In this document: positions 55,680-63,835 of the stretch, piece by piece
Numbering within the stretch: the first letter of the stretch is position 1
Layout of the letters: every line of letters starts with the position of its first letter
Assembly (NCBI RefSeq): GCF_001685025.1
Contig: NZ_MAYU01000012.1
Coordinates: forward strand, 248,001 to 312,000
DNA: 64,000 bases
Direction of reading: 5' to 3'
Source of the DNA: Bacillus sp. FJAT-27225
GTDB taxonomy: Bacteria; Bacillota; Bacilli; Bacillales; Cytobacillaceae
Program-made: the position numbers and the translations under genes
Notes under the pieces: generated by a model
Database searches by the model: none
What the model saw: only the letters and a program-made list of their open reading frames with translations
Told to the model about the DNA's origin: nothing

Positions 55680-56939
55680 TTACTGTTTATCAAGTTCGGT
55701 TTGAATTGCTTTCGCTGCTGCATCAGCTGCTTCCTTAGGAGTTACGTCCCCTGCCATCATTGCTTGAACTTGAGCTTGGATATGAGGCATAATAGTACGT
55801 CCAAGCGGATGAATAACACCAGATAATACATATTCGGTGTAAGAAGCCAATTGAGCCATGTGCGGATTATCAGCAAAGATATCTTTCGCTTCTTCCCTAG
55901 TTGGAATATATTGTGTCACTTCACCAAAGATCCTTTGGTTGTCAGTACTTGTTATTGATTTTAGAAACTCAGCAGCTGCATCTGGATTATCACTGTTAGC
56001 AGGAACAACAAACATTCCTGTTGTACCATACGTTAGTTGCTCTTTATTTTGTAAAGGCGGTCCAATGACAAAATCAAATTCATCTTCCTTTATAAGACTC
56101 GTTACATCGATACCTGAACCTAGAACAGCTAACATTTTTCCACCGTACCACTCCGTAGTATGGGCGTTTGCAGTAATTGAATCTTTAGGGATGTATTCGT
56201 TTTTATACATATTATTAATGAATTCTAACGCCTCAACGCTTTCAGCGCTATTGATTTTAATTTCGCCGTTCCGAGTCAGTACATCTCCGCCGGCTTGCCA
56301 AATCCATGGGTAGATTGTTAAGTTCAAGGAACCGCCGCCCGGATAGTTCATAGCATAGTATCCAGCATCTTTCGCTTTTTTGGCCCAAGCTTCAAATTCG
56401 TCCCATGTTTTAGGAAGATTGTCAGGATCCTCTCCAATTGCCTTAATGATGTCTTGATTGTAGATAAATGTAACGGATGACTGTAAAATTGGAAGGCCAT
56501 ATAATTTATCTTTCCAAGTTGTTGAAAGCAATGCTGAATCTACAAATCCTTCTAAATCAGAATCTTTTAAGTAAGGATTTAACTCTAAAAGCATTCCTGC
56601 TTCTGCATATTGTGGCATTTGGTCAGGAATTGCATAGAATACATCCGGTCCATTGTTTGCAGCCAAAGCGGTCAATATTTTTTGGTCCCGGTTAGTCCAG
56701 GGAAGTGTTTCAATTTTAACGTCGACATCAGGGAATTCCTTGTTGAAGTTCGCGACCATTTTCCCCCACATTTCTTCTTCAACCTTTGCATTCTCTGTAT
56801 AAGGATGCACCCAAACTGTAATGTCACCTTTAACTTTCCCATCATCAGCTGGTGCTGAGCCTTCTTCATTAGAGCAAGAAGCAAGAATCGTACCCATTGC
56901 TATAAGAGATGTTAAAAACAATTTTAATTTCTTTTTCAT
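55680..56939 (-). CDS. Orphan sugar-binding lipoprotein (CUT1 family)
   Basis: A 419-residue extracellular solute-binding protein with lipoprotein signal MKKKLKLFLTSLIAMGTILA then SCS. The mature part has DITVWVHPYTENAKVEEEMW, GPDVFYAIPDQMPQYAEAGM and YGLPILQSSVTFIYNQD. It is not a close copy of the lipoprotein at 50718. No permease or ATPase gene is next to it. The sequence upstream (57062 onward) is related to that upstream of the nanE operon's lipoprotein gene, so this gene probably belonged to a second such operon now partly lost. Confidence 0.88.
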   Translation of the reverse strand: MKKKLKLFLTSLIAMGTILASCSNEEGSAPADDGKVKGDITVWVHPYTENAKVEEEMWGKMVANFNKEFPDVDVKIETLPWTNRDQKILTALAANNGPDVFYAIPDQMPQYAEAGMLLELNPYLKDSDLEGFVDSALLSTTWKDKLYGLPILQSSVTFIYNQDIIKAIGEDPDNLPKTWDEFEAWAKKAKDAGYYAMNYPGGGSLNLTIYPWIWQAGGDVLTRNGEIKINSAESVEALEFINNMYKNEYIPKDSITANAHTTEWYGGKMLAVLGSGIDVTSLIKEDEFDFVIGPPLQNKEQLTYGTTGMFVVPANSDNPDAAAEFLKSITSTDNQRIFGEVTQYIPTREEAKDIFADNPHMAQLASYTEYVLSGVIHPLGRTIMPHIQAQVQAMMAGDVTPKEAADAAAKAIQTELDKQ

Positions 56940-57139
56940 AAAAAATTTTACCCCTCTTCTTTTTTTGATTTAGGCTGAGTTAAATTCGTCTGCGAATTCG
57001 GCTCCAATCAGCTAAATAATGAACAATCTGCTTCATTCTATAATTATGTAGATTAAATAAATGGGCCCACCTCCTTAAATCCCCTCCGGCGGTACGATAC
57101 ATTCGGTCTAACCACGTAAACCCTTTCATTTCAACTTGG

Positions 57140-57400
57140 AAATTTCTTGGGATGGAGTTATGTAAATTTCGCTATCCTGGTAGTTATTTTTATAAAGACC
57201 GATAACCGGCAAATCTATCACCTGTTTTAACGCTTTAATACCCGACGGCCTATTTGCTCTTATCCCAACTGCTCCGCCTCACGGATAGCAATCACCATCT
57301 TACTCATAATGGTAGATCCGTGCTATGGCTCATTTTCTACAGCCTCACAAGAAACAACCAGGCCTCCTTCGAGTTTCTTAAGTAAAGGTTGCACGCACCT
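57140..57400 (-). pseudogene. Degraded nanE remnant
   Basis: The minus strand retains blocks matching nanE at 52600-52862: CTCGAAGGAGGCCTGGTTG (its LEGGLIV start), GATCTACCATTATGAGTAAG, GATTTGCCGGTTATCGG and AAATTTACATAACTCC. The start codon is lost, an internal deletion joins the N-terminal third to the last few codons, and frame shifts are present. Flanking words (CCACCTCCTTAAATCC, GTAAACCCTTTCATTT) also match those flanking nanE at 52127-52180. Confidence 0.8.
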
Positions 57401-57528
57401 CTCAAAGTGCTTTTTTCTCAATTTTCATTGTATTGCTAAAAAAGGGAATGTTGCCATTAGTTTATTTAAAATCGGATATTCTTTCCACCTTTTTTTGAGT
57501 CTTATTTGTGTCGAAATAGTAAATAACG

Positions 57529-57543
57529 TTTACGCTTATATAC
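57529..57543. promoter_or_regulatory. cre-like site in the decayed nanE copy
   Basis: On the minus strand ATATAAGCGTAAACG matches the cre consensus at about 13 of 15 positions. Together with GTGTCGAAATA just before it (57511-57521), it aligns with 52981-53015. The rightward -10 element of the first copy is not kept here. Confidence 0.45.
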
Positions 57544-57613
57544 CTTATTGAACCGGACCCTATTTATCGAAAAAACACTGCCTCACGAAAACCGCAGAAC
57601 ACAGCTTCACCAA

Positions 57614-57740
57614 CTGGCTGTTCCCGTCTTCATACCCAATGAAGAAGGGGAATACCGCTTTTTTCTGGCTGTTCCCGTCTTCATACCCAATGAAGAAGGG
57701 GAATACCGCTTTTTTCTGGCTGTTCCCGTCTTCATTGACC
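57614..57740. repeat. Tandem array, 2.5 units of 51 bp
   Basis: CTGGCTGTTCCCGTCTTCAT recurs at 57614, 57665 and 57716. Each unit contains TTCCCGTCTTCAT facing ATGAAGAAGGGGAA, a near-perfect hairpin. Both strands are open in one frame with a 17-residue peptide repeat, but no ribosome site or protein-like composition supports translation. Confidence 0.9.
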
Positions 57741-57848
57741 CGATGAAGGAAGGGAAGACTAAGGTGGCAAATTGGGAACGGTTCTTTCCAATCGAACGCC
57801 CTTCTATCCCCTTGTAGTGCTATCAAAAAGCTGTTTCAGAACAGTAAA

Positions 57849-57876
57849 AACCCGCTTAGTATCCACTAAGCGGGTT
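57849..57876 (-). terminator. Terminator of the opuA operon
   Basis: AACCCGCTTAGT and ACTAAGCGGGTT form a perfect 12-bp stem with a four-base loop. On the minus strand TTTTACTG follows. It lies about 30 nt past the permease stop. Confidence 0.9.
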
Positions 57877-57906
57877 TCTCCTCTTTATATATACTTTTCT
57901 GTCGGG

Positions 57907-59634
57907 CTATTTCAAGTCTTCAATGGAATCAATGTCGACGTACTCAGGTACGACTAATCCGTTTTGGGTTCCTTTAAGGTTTAGTCCCAGGTCAACGAAA
58001 TCGTCCTTGTAGGTGTTATAGTATTCGACATGGGTGCTTGGCAGCCATGCTGCAACCATTGCATCAGAACTGCCGTTGGCAACCCCGGCAAACATTGGTC
58101 CAACTTCAACCTGGCTAAGGGAGACATTGTAGCCATTTTGTTCAAGGACCTTGCCGATGACATTTGTACTGGCGATTTCTGTATCCCAGGCCACGTAGAC
58201 CAGGTTGATTTCTTCGCCATTACCTGTCTGAGCACCGTCTGTCCACTTGGCTACTAGTTCCGGATTTTCAGCTATCCATTTTTCAGCAGCTTCAGCTGGA
58301 GTCATCCCCTCTTGGATATAAACCATTACGGCTTCCATATCCCCCGTCTCCCAGGAAAATTGATCAAGGATATTATAGGCTCCCGGAGCATCCTGCTCAA
58401 GTCCTTTTCGAACGATTGTATGAATTCCTTCTACCCCTCCGAATATACCGTTCGGGTCTTCAAGAAATTTTAAATCGTATTTGGAAAACTTCCAGTGTGG
58501 TGCCCAGCCAGTGACAATGATTGGTTTCTTATTTTTGTAAGCTTTGTCTAATTCTGCATACATGGCTGCTGAAGAACCTTCAACAAGCTTCCAATTTTCA
58601 AGGCCATATTCAGATATCGCAGTGCTGGTCTGAGACATGATTCCAGCCCCAGGTTCAATCCCGATAATTTCATAATTGGTTTGGCCGCCAATCGAAGCGG
58701 GATCCACCTGAACTGCATTTTTGTTGGCAAATGCTTGAACTAGGAGAGTCCCTGCAACAAGCACCGCCAACGCAGCAAAGACATACCTAGCTTTCACAAC
58801 ATGTCGGTATGCCGGCTTGCGCAAGTTTTGCGTTAACCGGTCGAGAATAATTGCGATAAAGACAATCGATAATCCAGCCTCGAATCCCTGGCCGACATTA
58901 ATTTGGCTGACAGCCCGGTAAACATCTGCCCCAAGGCCAGGCGCCCCAACTAACGAAGCTGTTACAACCATGGATAGAGCAAGCATGATGCTTTGGTTAA
59001 TCCCGGCTAAAATGGTTGGCATCGCTAGCGGAAGCTGGACTTTCAGCAATTTCTGGCTGCTCGTCGAGCCAAAAGCATCCGTTGCCTCAATCAAATCTTT
59101 AGGCACTTCTCGAATTCCAAGGTTTGTCATACGGATGGTTGGAGCAATTGCGAAAATAAATGAAGCAATAATGCCCGGAACGGTTCCGATTCCGAAAAAT
59201 AAAATCGAAGGAATCAAATAAACAAATGCAGGCATTGTTTGCATAAAGTCTAAAACTGGTGTGACAATCCTTTGCACTGTTTTACTTTGAGCACACCAAA
59301 TTCCAATTGGAATACCGATTAGAATTGTCAAAAATCCTGACACTAGTACAATCGCCAATGTTTGAATGGCTGAGTCCCAATACCCTAAATTGTCAATCAA
59401 CAGTAAGCTAAGCAATGAAAAAATTCCTAATGGCCACCTGCTAGTATAGGCAACTAAAAGGGCAATGACCGTAATTACCACTATCGGCGGGCCTGCACTT
59501 AATACATCAACGATAAGCTCCAATAACCCATCAATCGTTGTTGTAATAAATGAAAACAAGCCTGCGAACGCCACGGTAATCCAATCGACTAATGAATCAA
59601 TCCAACTTCCAAGAGGGATTTTAGGCAAATTCAT
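57907..59634 (-). CDS. opuABC: Glycine betaine ABC importer, fused permease and substrate-binding protein (OpuAB-OpuAC)
   Basis: A 575-residue fusion. The N-terminal about 290 residues are an OpuAB permease with EAA loop EATDAFGSTSSQKLLKVQL. A last helix (VFAALAVLVAGTLLVQAF, about 285-302) tethers the C-terminal OpuAC binding domain (about 320-575) on the outer face. That domain has the aromatic residues for the betaine cage in GWAPHWKF, YVAWDTEIAS and AAWLPSTH, in the same lobe order as B. subtilis OpuAC. B. subtilis keeps two separate genes; a fusion is known from Lactococcus OpuABC/BusAB. It starts 2 nt after the OpuAA stop. Used in osmoprotection. Confidence 0.92.
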   Translation of the reverse strand: MNLPKIPLGSWIDSLVDWITVAFAGLFSFITTTIDGLLELIVDVLSAGPPIVVITVIALLVAYTSRWPLGIFSLLSLLLIDNLGYWDSAIQTLAIVLVSGFLTILIGIPIGIWCAQSKTVQRIVTPVLDFMQTMPAFVYLIPSILFFGIGTVPGIIASFIFAIAPTIRMTNLGIREVPKDLIEATDAFGSTSSQKLLKVQLPLAMPTILAGINQSIMLALSMVVTASLVGAPGLGADVYRAVSQINVGQGFEAGLSIVFIAIILDRLTQNLRKPAYRHVVKARYVFAALAVLVAGTLLVQAFANKNAVQVDPASIGGQTNYEIIGIEPGAGIMSQTSTAISEYGLENWKLVEGSSAAMYAELDKAYKNKKPIIVTGWAPHWKFSKYDLKFLEDPNGIFGGVEGIHTIVRKGLEQDAPGAYNILDQFSWETGDMEAVMVYIQEGMTPAEAAEKWIAENPELVAKWTDGAQTGNGEEINLVYVAWDTEIASTNVIGKVLEQNGYNVSLSQVEVGPMFAGVANGSSDAMVAAWLPSTHVEYYNTYKDDFVDLGLNLKGTQNGLVVPEYVDIDSIEDLK

Positions 59635-59635
59635 G

Positions 59636-60844
59636 TTAGTTTTCCCCCTTCATTTCGTTCAAAGAATCTTTATTTCCTGCTAGAGCGCCAATAACCGCTC
59701 CGCGGATAATAATCCCTTTCAATCTTTTCTCTTCATCTATAACAGATATTGGCAGGCTTGACGTTGCCATCGTATCCATAAGATCCGCCAATATTGTATC
59801 CTCAGTAACCGTCGGGATGTCGGTTGTCATGGCGTCGGGAATCGACTGGTTTTGGTCAATTGCCTGGCGGGCTTGTTCAGCGGTCAGTGCTCCAAGCAGC
59901 TTCTGCCGGCGATCGACGACAAAAATGCTCGAATAGCCTTGCTTCCGCATGATTTCAAGAGCAACCCTCGGGCCTCTGTCTGCATTAATTCGTTCTGCTC
60001 GTTTCATGACATGAGAAGCTGTTAACACTTTAGAAATGTCGACATCTTCAACGAATTTTTCCACAAATGCATTGGCAGGCTCCATCATGATTTGTTCCGG
60101 TGTGCCCAGCTGAATGACGCTGCCGTCCTTCATCAACGCAATCCTGTCACCAATCCGTAATGCCTCATCCAGGTCATGGGTAATAAAAATAATTGTTTTC
60201 TGGTATTGTTCTTGAATTTCAATTAATTCATCCTGCATGTCTTTACGGATTAACGGGTCAAGCGCACTGAAGGCTTCATCCATTAAAATAATATCAGTAT
60301 CACTCGCGAGCGCCCGTGCAAGACCGACCCTCTGCTGCATCCCACCGCTCAACTGTGATGGCAGCTGGTTCTCATAGCCTTTCAACCCAACACTGGCTAA
60401 CGCCTGCATTGCTTTTTCACGCCGTTCGTTTACAGGTACATTCTTGATTTCCAGTCCGTATTCGGCATTCTCCAGAATCGTTTTATGCGGGAAGAGGGCG
60501 AAATTTTGAAAAACCATACTGATTTTTTTTTGCCTCACTTCCCTCAACCGGGCACTGTTCATCTTGACGATGTCCTCATTGTCAATCAATATTTCACCGA
60601 GTGTCGGATCAATTAACCTGTTGAACATCCGGATGAGCGTGGACTTTCCGCTGCCGGACAAACCCATGATGACAAAAATTTCACCCGGGTATATTTCAAA
60701 ACTGACATTATTGACGCCGACCGTCTGCCCTGTCTGTTTCAAAATTTCATTCTTCGATTTACCCTGCTTCAATAAATCAATTGCAGCTTTAGGAGACTTT
60801 CCAAAAATCTTGGAAACATTCCTGACTTCTACTTTGGGATTCAT
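59636..60844 (-). CDS. opuAA: Glycine betaine ABC transporter ATPase with CBS domains
   Basis: A 402-residue ATPase: Walker A MGLSGSGKSTLIR, Q-loop FQNFALFPHKTI, signature LSGGMQQRVGLARA, Walker B IILMDEAFSALDPLIR and H-loop FITHDLDEAL. A C-terminal CBS pair (about 275-390, MRKQGYSSIFVVD and LMDTMATSSLPISVID) is the ionic-strength or c-di-AMP sensor of OpuA-type importers. The ATG at 60844 with GAGGTG five bases before it is preferred to the TTG one codon upstream. A good SigA promoter lies 160 nt upstream. Confidence 0.94.
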   Translation of the reverse strand: MNPKVEVRNVSKIFGKSPKAAIDLLKQGKSKNEILKQTGQTVGVNNVSFEIYPGEIFVIMGLSGSGKSTLIRMFNRLIDPTLGEILIDNEDIVKMNSARLREVRQKKISMVFQNFALFPHKTILENAEYGLEIKNVPVNERREKAMQALASVGLKGYENQLPSQLSGGMQQRVGLARALASDTDIILMDEAFSALDPLIRKDMQDELIEIQEQYQKTIIFITHDLDEALRIGDRIALMKDGSVIQLGTPEQIMMEPANAFVEKFVEDVDISKVLTASHVMKRAERINADRGPRVALEIMRKQGYSSIFVVDRRQKLLGALTAEQARQAIDQNQSIPDAMTTDIPTVTEDTILADLMDTMATSSLPISVIDEEKRLKGIIIRGAVIGALAGNKDSLNEMKGEN

Positions 60845-61002
60845 CAAATCACCTCATTCTTTAAATTGCCCATATCTATCAGTTTTTCCATTTTTAATAA
60901 AATTTGCCCGGAAAGTTTAGAAAAACGCCAAAAAGGGGAGAAACTAGTCGGTGACAACTTATATAATCCTAATAAGTTGGTACTCTGAAAAACACCTTTC
61001 CT

Positions 61003-61031
61003 ACTATACACGAGATGAATCCTCATTTCAA
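61003..61031 (-). promoter_or_regulatory. SigA promoter of opuAA
   Basis: On the minus strand TTGAAA (61031-61026) and TATAGT (61008-61003) are separated by exactly 17 nt. The leader to the opuAA start would be about 150 nt. opuA of B. subtilis is also driven from an osmotically controlled SigA promoter. Confidence 0.7.
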
Positions 61032-61035
61032 GGAT

Positions 61036-61230
61036 AAGGGGACGGTTCTCGTTTGCAGAGTGGACTATTATGCAGGGTACTTTTGGGACTTACTGCCTAT
61101 TTATACGGAATAAAAAAAGTCGATTTCTCTTTAAAAGGAATCGACTTTTTAAGGCTGAGGCTATTCGTGGCAGGACTCTTTTATAAAAGGCTTTGTTATT
61201 ATTGATTAGCATGTAACTTAAAAAATTAAT
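61036..61230. other. Intergenic hairpins between opuA promoter and repeat copy B
   Basis: A half copy of GGGGACGGTTCTCG starts at 61038. A strong hairpin at 61112-61150 (AAAAAGTCGATT / AATCGACTTTTT) can terminate on both strands; it separates the opuA promoter from the EamA gene. No ORF is seen. Confidence 0.6.
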
Positions 61231-61444
61231 AAGCGGAGAATTTCCGTTTAATGTATTGGAGCATGCCTAAAAAGTAAATATAAGCGTAAATATTCCGTCT
61301 ATCATCTCTTATTTTAAAAAAATACAATAGTTTGGATGGTATAAGCGGAAAAAAACTCCCTTTATTTTATAGGAAATAACATCATTTCCCGCTTTAAGCG
61401 GAATTTATCCGCTTATTTTCAAACATAGTGAATTCAACATTCAG
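61231..61444. repeat. Long dispersed intergenic repeat, copy B
   Basis: Aligns along about 210 bp with 18966-19177 with scattered differences and small indels: AAGCGGAGAATTTCCG, CTAAAAAGTAAATATAAGCG, TTATTTTAAAAAAATA, AACTCCCTTTATTTTA, CATTTCCCG, TTTAAGCGGAATTTATCCG. Both copies sit between a gene's 3' end and its neighbour, and neither contains an ORF. Confidence 0.8.
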
Positions 61445-61472
61445 TAATAACAGGAGCTTTATAAAAAAGCCT

Positions 61473-62423
61473 TTATGATATACGTTCACTCAACTTGTTC
61501 GAACTTGCTGAATTGATTCTAACAAAAATATTATTTGATAAAAGTGAAACGATGATTAGAACAGTGCCGAGTATATCGAATGTTGTAACATCGTTCCCTT
61601 GGAAAATCGAAATGGACAGGGTTGTAACGGGAACAAAGTTAATGAACAACAGTGCGTTCAATGGTGATAAGAAACTCACACCGATATTCCAGCCAAGCAG
61701 CGCAATGAGACCCGGGAATATAATCATAAACACTAAATGTGGACCTACTGCTGTGATGCTATCTGCTGTTGGAACCGAGACATAACCAACCAGCGTTGCG
61801 ACGAGTGTAAAACCTACGGCTGTGATTGTTCCAAGTAAACAGGTTAATGTTGAATACCGCAATGCTGACCAGCCACCGAACTCCTTGCCGCCCATCGTAT
61901 AAATGACCCATCCAACAACTGCAATCAAGATGAGCATTGACGGGATAAATTGATCTGTTCCACCTAGAAATGATTTAATATCCCCTTTTGTGATTACCAA
62001 CATGGCACCAATAAATGAGACGATTACACATAGTAATGTAAATAGTTGAGGTCGGTCTTTAAAAATCATCCAAACAATCACGATGGAAATCATCGGCATG
62101 AGCGACTCCATAATCGATGCCACCATCACTCCTGATTGACCCAATAAATCTTCTCCCCAGAAGATGAAAAGATTATAGACGGTAAACGCCATTGTTCCGA
62201 AAAACCATAAGTAAAGGCCTTTTCCCTCAAATCGAAAAGCTTGCCTTCCTTCTTTCCATAATAGGAGCGCTACTAAAATAATCGAGACAGATCCATAACG
62301 AATGATTGTAAAATAGAATGGATCAATATGTTTGAAAGCCGCATGGGCTACAGGAAACATTGCCCCCCATGAAACTGCCGCAATAAAACATAAAATAGCC
62401 CCTAAAAACACCGAATTTCTCAA
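61473..62423 (-). CDS. EamA/DMT family transporter
   Basis: A 316-residue protein with ten hydrophobic helices in two EamA halves: AAVSWGAMFPVAHAAF at the start, then the second repeat from about 155. It starts at a TTG with GAGGGAAG five to six bases upstream. DMT transporters usually export metabolites or amino acids. It diverges from a LysR regulator with an LTTR-like dyad between them, the standard pair for inducible export. Substrate is unknown. Confidence 0.85.
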   Translation of the reverse strand: MRNSVFLGAILCFIAAVSWGAMFPVAHAAFKHIDPFYFTIIRYGSVSIILVALLLWKEGRQAFRFEGKGLYLWFFGTMAFTVYNLFIFWGEDLLGQSGVMVASIMESLMPMISIVIVWMIFKDRPQLFTLLCVIVSFIGAMLVITKGDIKSFLGGTDQFIPSMLILIAVVGWVIYTMGGKEFGGWSALRYSTLTCLLGTITAVGFTLVATLVGYVSVPTADSITAVGPHLVFMIIFPGLIALLGWNIGVSFLSPLNALLFINFVPVTTLSISIFQGNDVTTFDILGTVLIIVSLLSNNIFVRINSASSNKLSERIS

Positions 62424-62492
62424 TTTCTCTTCCCTCTTTCATAAAACAATCGTAATCATCATTGTATATGGATTTGAATATCTCGTAAAATG

Positions 62493-62511
62493 AATAATAG
62501 CAATGATTATT
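62493..62511. promoter_or_regulatory. Candidate LysR box
   Basis: AATAAT and ATTATT flank seven bases (AGCAATG), fitting the T-N11-A dyad of LysR-type regulators. It lies 70 nt from the EamA start and 58 nt from the LysR start, so it could serve both genes. Confidence 0.5.
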
Positions 62512-62568
62512 ATCACTTTTTTTGATACCATAAGAGGAGAATTAGAAAAGAGTAAGGGATGGAGAGAA

Positions 62569-63432
62569 GTGGAGTTAAAGGACTTGGAAATCTTTAATAT
62601 GGTGGCCGAAAAAGGAACCATTACAGAAGTGGCAAAAGAGTTGAAATACGTTCAATCCAACATTACATCAAGAATTCAAAAGCTCGAAACTGAACTCAAT
62701 ACTCAATTGTTTAACCGGCATCGCCGAGGCATGAGTTTGACCCCTGAAGGAAAAAAACTATTAACGTATAGCAAAGAAATATTATTGTTAACAGATGAAA
62801 TGAAAAAAGCGGTGCAAAGTAAAAAAGAACCGTCTGGAAAATTAGAAATTGGAACAGTTGAAACGGTCATTCAGTTACCAACTATATTAACTAACTATAT
62901 TAAAAAATATAAAAATGTCGATTTGTCGTTAGTTACAGGTGTTACAGAAGCATTAGAAGAAAACGTGTTGAATCATAAGCTGGACGGAGCGTTCGTTACA
63001 GAATCAGCCTTTCATCCCGATCTCGTATCTTATGAAGTGTTTCAAGAAGAGCTCGTTTTAATTTCAGATATGAGCAAATTCACCCTGGAGGAGTTGAAAG
63101 AGGAACCGTTCTTATGCTTTAGCGAAGGCTGTGGCTACCGGGCAAGGCTTGAGGCTTGGTATAAAGACCAAAACACCACACCGCAAAAAGTGATGGAATT
63201 CGGTACTTTAGAAACTATTTTGCGTAGTGTTGCCATGGGACTTGGCATTTCATTCCTTCCAAAGTCAGCAGTCGCCCATATGGAACAAAGCGGACATATA
63301 CAGTGTCATACACTTCCGGATCAGTACAGTAAGATTAAAACCGTTTTTATTAGAAGAGCAGATACATTCTTAACTTCGACAATTGAAAAATTTATCGAAA
63401 CAATCGAAATGGATAAAAACAGAACGTTTTAA
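62569..63432 (+). CDS. LysR family transcriptional regulator
   Basis: A 287-residue LTTR. It has an N-terminal HTH (FNMVAEKGTITEVAKELKYV, then QSNITSRIQKLE, about 7-40) and a periplasmic-binding-like effector domain (about 88-285) with LEIGTVETVIQLP and LRSVAMGLGISFLPKSA. I chose the GTG at 62569 after GGATGGAGAGAA, which gives the canonical MELKDLEIFNMVA opening; the ATG at 62503 adds 22 unlikely residues and would overlap the LysR box. It probably activates the divergent EamA transporter. Confidence 0.88.
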   Translation: MELKDLEIFNMVAEKGTITEVAKELKYVQSNITSRIQKLETELNTQLFNRHRRGMSLTPEGKKLLTYSKEILLLTDEMKKAVQSKKEPSGKLEIGTVETVIQLPTILTNYIKKYKNVDLSLVTGVTEALEENVLNHKLDGAFVTESAFHPDLVSYEVFQEELVLISDMSKFTLEELKEEPFLCFSEGCGYRARLEAWYKDQNTTPQKVMEFGTLETILRSVAMGLGISFLPKSAVAHMEQSGHIQCHTLPDQYSKIKTVFIRRADTFLTSTIEKFIETIEMDKNRTF

Positions 63433-63835
63433 TTAGAGTCTATTGCTTAAGGACATTTTCACATTTCGGTCACGGTGTTTTGTCCTTAAACCCCTTGAAA
63501 AAAGTCCCTAAAGCCGGACAGGTGGTGAAAACCAATCGTTTTTCTGCACCTGTATTTCTTTGCCAGCCTCAGTAAAATGTTCGGGAGAGGTTTCCCTTGT
63601 CGCGTAAGACATAATCCCAATACAGCAGTATTATATCCGAATGCCCCATTCCATCTCGGCAAATCAGATTTGTTCCCCTCGCATACACCTTTCCGATCGC
63701 GAGCAGAACCCTATTAAACTCTAACAAACGATTGAATGATGGCAGGCATTCTTATATAATCCATACAAAAGGGTTAATTTTTCCATAATATAATATTTAT
63801 GGAAAGTATTCTTCCGTTATAAGGGGTGTGGTGAG
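63433..63835. other. Intergenic region with a promoter-proximal inverted repeat
   Basis: No gene recognised. TTTCCATAA (63780-63788) and TTATGGAAA (63797-63805) form a 9-bp-arm dyad around a TATAAT word, about 30 nt before the hydrolase start. It could be a repressor site. The rest (63433-63770) holds nothing I can name. Confidence 0.4.

Noticed and set aside
57548-57826. Repeat-containing proteins of 88-89 residues on both strands
   Set aside because: The frames exist only because the 51-bp unit is a multiple of three; there is no ribosome site, and the hairpin structure explains the sequence better.
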